Source of the DNA: Lachnospiraceae bacterium
Lineage (GTDB): Bacteria; Bacillota; Clostridia; Lachnospirales; Lachnospiraceae
Length of the DNA: 64,000 bases
Direction: 5' to 3'
NCBI GenBank assembly: GCA_024682835.1
Contig: JAIKYU010000103.1
Location: forward strand, 1-64,000
The notes under the pieces were generated by a model. That model was given only the letters and a program-made list of their open reading frames with translations, ran no database searches and was not told the DNA's origin. Made by a program: the position numbers and the translations under genes. Below, one piece after another: positions 61,429 through 64,000 of this stretch; positions within the stretch are counted from its first letter, which is position 1, and the number at the start of each line of letters is the position of its first letter.

Positions 61429-63711
61429 TCAGGACTGTTTGGCAGGTGCCTGTCCCTTTTTATCCCGCAGCAGTTTAAGATCCGTCCAGAGCGGGGATGC
61501 GACAAAGATCGACGAGTAGGTACCCGCAATCACACCAACCATCAACGGAATCGCAAACAGCTTGATATCCGCCACACCGAAGATCACCAGGCACAGCACC
61601 ATGAAGAAGGTGGTCAGCGAGGTGAACAGGGATCGGGAAATCGTCTGCGCCACACTCTTGTTGACAATACCCGCCACATCATTGTTTCTGACACCCGCGT
61701 TCAGATTTTCCCGGATACGGTCAAAGGTGACGATCGTATCGTTGATGGAGTAACCGATGATCGTCAGAATACAGGCGATGAAGGTGCCGCCGGCGGAAAT
61801 CCTTGACAGCGCGTAGCAGACAACCACCATCATGGCATCATGGGCAAGCGCCACGATGGCTGCCGTACCGAAGGTGAAGTTGCTGAAACGGATGGCAATG
61901 TAGATGAGCATCAGCACCAGAGCCACGATAACGGAAATGATGGCCGCTCTGAGCATCTCTCCGCTGATGGTGGAGCTGATGGTCTCCGCAGCGATATTGT
62001 CAGACGGGACGGAGAAGTCGCTCTCGAGCATGTTATTGAGCGCCTCTCTCTTACTCAGATCAAGGGAAGCGGTCTTGAAGATCACCTGATTGGTTCCGGA
62101 CACGGTCTGCACCTGCACGGTATCCACACCGGTAACCTCCTTGATCTTCGGTACCACCTGGGCGTCAAGCTCTGCCGTTGTCCACTCCTTATCAAAGGTC
62201 ACGCTGGTGGAGGTGCCGCCCACGAAATCCAGGCTCCAGTTGAGCGATCCGGCACCGCGCGCTCCGTTGACGATCATAACCACCACGCCGATGGCGATAA
62301 TCGCACCGGAGATGCCGTAGAAAAGCTTCCTCTTTCCGACAAAATCGAAGGCCTTCGGTTCGGCGGCCTTGCCGTATGCCTTTTCGGAATGCACACCCAG
62401 ACCGTAGAAGATCGCGGAAACCGCACGGGTGACAAGCAGCGCGGTAAACATGGAAACAATAATACCGAGAACCAGCGTCTGTGCGAAGCCCTTAATGGTT
62501 CCGGAGCCTCCGATCATCAACACCACCGCGGCAATAATGGTCGTGATGTTTCCGTCCAGAATGGCTGACAACGCCTTCTGGTAACCCATCTTCATTGCCT
62601 CACCGACCACCTTGCCTCTGGCAATTTCCTCCCTGATACGGGAGAACACGATGACGTTGGCATCAACTGCCATACCGATCGTCAGGATGATACCGGCGAT
62701 ACCCGGAAGGGTCAGCGTCACTTCGAAGGAATCCAGCAGGATGATCATCAGCTCGACGTAGAAGGCAAGCGCCACGCTCGCCGCAAGGCCAAGAATCCGA
62801 TACACCACAAGCAGGAAGATCACGATCAGGACAAAACCGACGGCCGCCGCAATCAGGCCGGACTGAATCGCATTGCTGCCCAGCTGGGCGCCGACCACGT
62901 TGGATCTCAGCTCTGTCAGTGCAAGCTTAAGTCCGCCGATTCGGATCAGCGCCGCAAGATTTTCCGCATCCTGGAAATCAGACATGCCGGTAATCACCGC
63001 GCGTCCATCCGTGATCGCCGCCTGCACGGTGGGAACACTGATAAATTCGCCGTCATAGTAGATACCGATGGATTCGCCGGCCGCATAGGCTTTGGTCGTC
63101 GCTTCCGCGAAAGCCGTGGTGCCCTCCTTGGTGAATTCCAGCTCAACCACCGGTTCCTGATTGCCGGCCGTTCCGGAATTCTGGTAGCCCGCCTGCGCAT
63201 TGGCGACATCCTCGCCCTTGAGGACGATGGCCCCGGCCGCCTCCAGCTCTTCAATGGATTTGTTTAACTGATAACCGTAGGAATAGCCGGCCGTCTCATC
63301 GCCGCCCATGGAAAGGGCGTAATTCTCGTTGCCGTCCGCATCCGTCTGCGCGATGAAATAGAGATTACCGGGCTGTCCGAGATCCTCCAGAATCGCATTT
63401 GCATCCGTGACGCCAGGGATTTCGATATTGATCCGGTTCAAGCCCTCCTGATAAACCTGCGCCTCGGTGCTGTACTGATCCACGCGCTGCTGCAGCTTGT
63501 AGATCGTGTCTGCCATATCCGCAGCGTCGGGCGTCTCGTTGTCTCCCACCTCATACGTGATGGAGACACCGCCTGCGAGATCGAGACCGAGATCGATGCT
63601 GTTTAAGGATCCCGAATGATCGCTTCCCAGACCGAAGATTGCCGTGTAGCCCAATCCTGCCAGAAGCAGAATGACGACAATCAGACTGATGACCGCTCTT
63701 GACTTTTTCAT
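61429..63711 (-). CDS. secDF: Protein translocase subunit SecDF (fused)
   Basis: 760 residues, SecD and SecF fused in one chain, with twelve predicted helices. SecDF uses the proton gradient to complete export of proteins through SecYEG. The SecD part has SLNSIDLGLDLAGGVSITYEV near 35, a large outer domain to about 270 and ITGMSDFQDAENLAALIR. The SecD helices include GMAVDANVIVFSRIREEIA near 350. The SecF part starts near 465 with FDFVGKRKLFYGISG, then LNWSLDFVGGTSTSV and YSINDTIVTFDRIREN near 690. The SCIFF maturase gene lies 78 bp upstream. Confidence 0.96.
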   Translation of the reverse strand: MKKSRAVISLIVVILLLAGLGYTAIFGLGSDHSGSLNSIDLGLDLAGGVSITYEVGDNETPDAADMADTIYKLQQRVDQYSTEAQVYQEGLNRINIEIPGVTDANAILEDLGQPGNLYFIAQTDADGNENYALSMGGDETAGYSYGYQLNKSIEELEAAGAIVLKGEDVANAQAGYQNSGTAGNQEPVVELEFTKEGTTAFAEATTKAYAAGESIGIYYDGEFISVPTVQAAITDGRAVITGMSDFQDAENLAALIRIGGLKLALTELRSNVVGAQLGSNAIQSGLIAAAVGFVLIVIFLLVVYRILGLAASVALAFYVELMIILLDSFEVTLTLPGIAGIILTIGMAVDANVIVFSRIREEIARGKVVGEAMKMGYQKALSAILDGNITTIIAAVVLMIGGSGTIKGFAQTLVLGIIVSMFTALLVTRAVSAIFYGLGVHSEKAYGKAAEPKAFDFVGKRKLFYGISGAIIAIGVVVMIVNGARGAGSLNWSLDFVGGTSTSVTFDKEWTTAELDAQVVPKIKEVTGVDTVQVQTVSGTNQVIFKTASLDLSKREALNNMLESDFSVPSDNIAAETISSTISGEMLRAAIISVIVALVLMLIYIAIRFSNFTFGTAAIVALAHDAMMVVVCYALSRISAGGTFIACILTIIGYSINDTIVTFDRIRENLNAGVRNNDVAGIVNKSVAQTISRSLFTSLTTFFMVLCLVIFGVADIKLFAIPLMVGVIAGTYSSIFVASPLWTDLKLLRDKKGQAPAKQS

Positions 63712-63789
63712 GGTTGCATCCTCTTTCCTTGATAGATTTTCTCTTATTGATTTCGAGCGATCTCCGTCAAAAAACGGGGCCGTTCGTAT

Positions 63790-64000
63790 TACTGACGATT
63801 TTCATCCGCTTCGGCCGCCCGCAGCATGATCGCACATTCGATCCGCTTGCGCTGCAGCTCGCAGCCTTCTTTGTAGACACGGTTGATGTCTCCGTTAAAA
63901 TTCCATGCATTTGCGGCACATCCGCCGCTGCAGTAGTATCTCGCAAAGCATTTCGTGCATTCGTCCCTGGTGTAGACATTGCTCGATAGAAACTGCTCCC
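63790..64000 (-). CDS. SCIFF peptide radical SAM maturase (C-terminal part)
   Basis: The gene runs off the window; the last 70 codons are present, ending in TAA at 63790-63792. They encode DECTKCFARYYCSGGCAANAW, then NGDINRVYKEGCELQRKRIECAIMLRAAE, which is the SPASM-type C-terminus of the maturase that makes thioether bonds in SCIFF (six cysteines in forty-five residues) peptides. The cysteines that bind auxiliary iron-sulfur clusters are present. The precursor gene, expected just beyond the window, is not visible. Its position upstream of secDF matches the usual clostridial order as I know it. Confidence 0.85.

Overview
The window looks like a chromosomal segment of a fairly GC-rich Clostridia member, most likely Lachnospiraceae. 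The reasons are the SigI/RsgI pair, the C-terminus of a SCIFF (six-cysteine peptide) radical SAM maturase beside a fused SecDF, two families I associate with Lachnospiraceae (DUF5721, DUF5688), Gram-positive lipoproteins, a DAP-type MurE, and strong GGAGG ribosome binding sites. No tRNA, rRNA, CRISPR array, transposase or prophage gene was found. Most genes are on the minus strand.

Layout. 1-3.2 kb: end of an AlkD-like repair gene and a family 2 glycosidase. 3.2-9.6 kb: comEC and comEA, separated by an OmpR-type two-component system and a GerMN lipoprotein. 9.6-15.1 kb: argJ-argB-argD followed by a solute-binding protein, with a GNAT gene upstream. 15.1-20.0 kb: a DUF5721-like gene, DegV, an argG-DUF1294-LytTR operon and a PAS-GGDEF protein. 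20.3-21.5 kb: malic enzyme. 21.6-30.7 kb: a complete sugar ABC importer resembling the YtfQRT/YjfF galactofuranose system, with two binding proteins and a YesM/AraC-type two-component system. 30.9-34.6 kb: a transmembrane GGDEF protein, an orphan MotA/MotB-like pair resembling ZorA/ZorB, and a 6S RNA gene directly upstream of that pair. 35.0-37.2 kb: sigI-rsgI. 37.4-47.4 kb: rarA, an RsmF-like methyltransferase, DUF5688, a formate/nitrite channel, an ion-transporter-superfamily permease, cytidine deaminase, an RlmI-like methyltransferase, an S1-domain protein with an in-frame stop, and NhaC. 47.6-51.2 kb: a heterodimeric ABC exporter. 51.3-64.0 kb: a long housekeeping run in the order scfB-secDF-recJ-murE-priA-def-fmt-peptidase-rsmB-rlmN.

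How the parts work together. The importer genes form a sense-import-regulate unit, with a terminator between the first binding protein and the ATPase. The arg genes cover the acetylated ornithine steps and argininosuccinate synthesis, but argC, argF and argH are not in the window. The most unusual items are the ZorAB-like motor without known Zorya effectors behind 6S RNA, the TGA that cuts the last S1 domain, the comEA/comEC pair split by an MtrAB-LpqB-like trio, the binding protein in the arginine operon, and a dispersed family of hairpin-rich intergenic repeats. All family assignments were made by eye from motifs; no database search was run.
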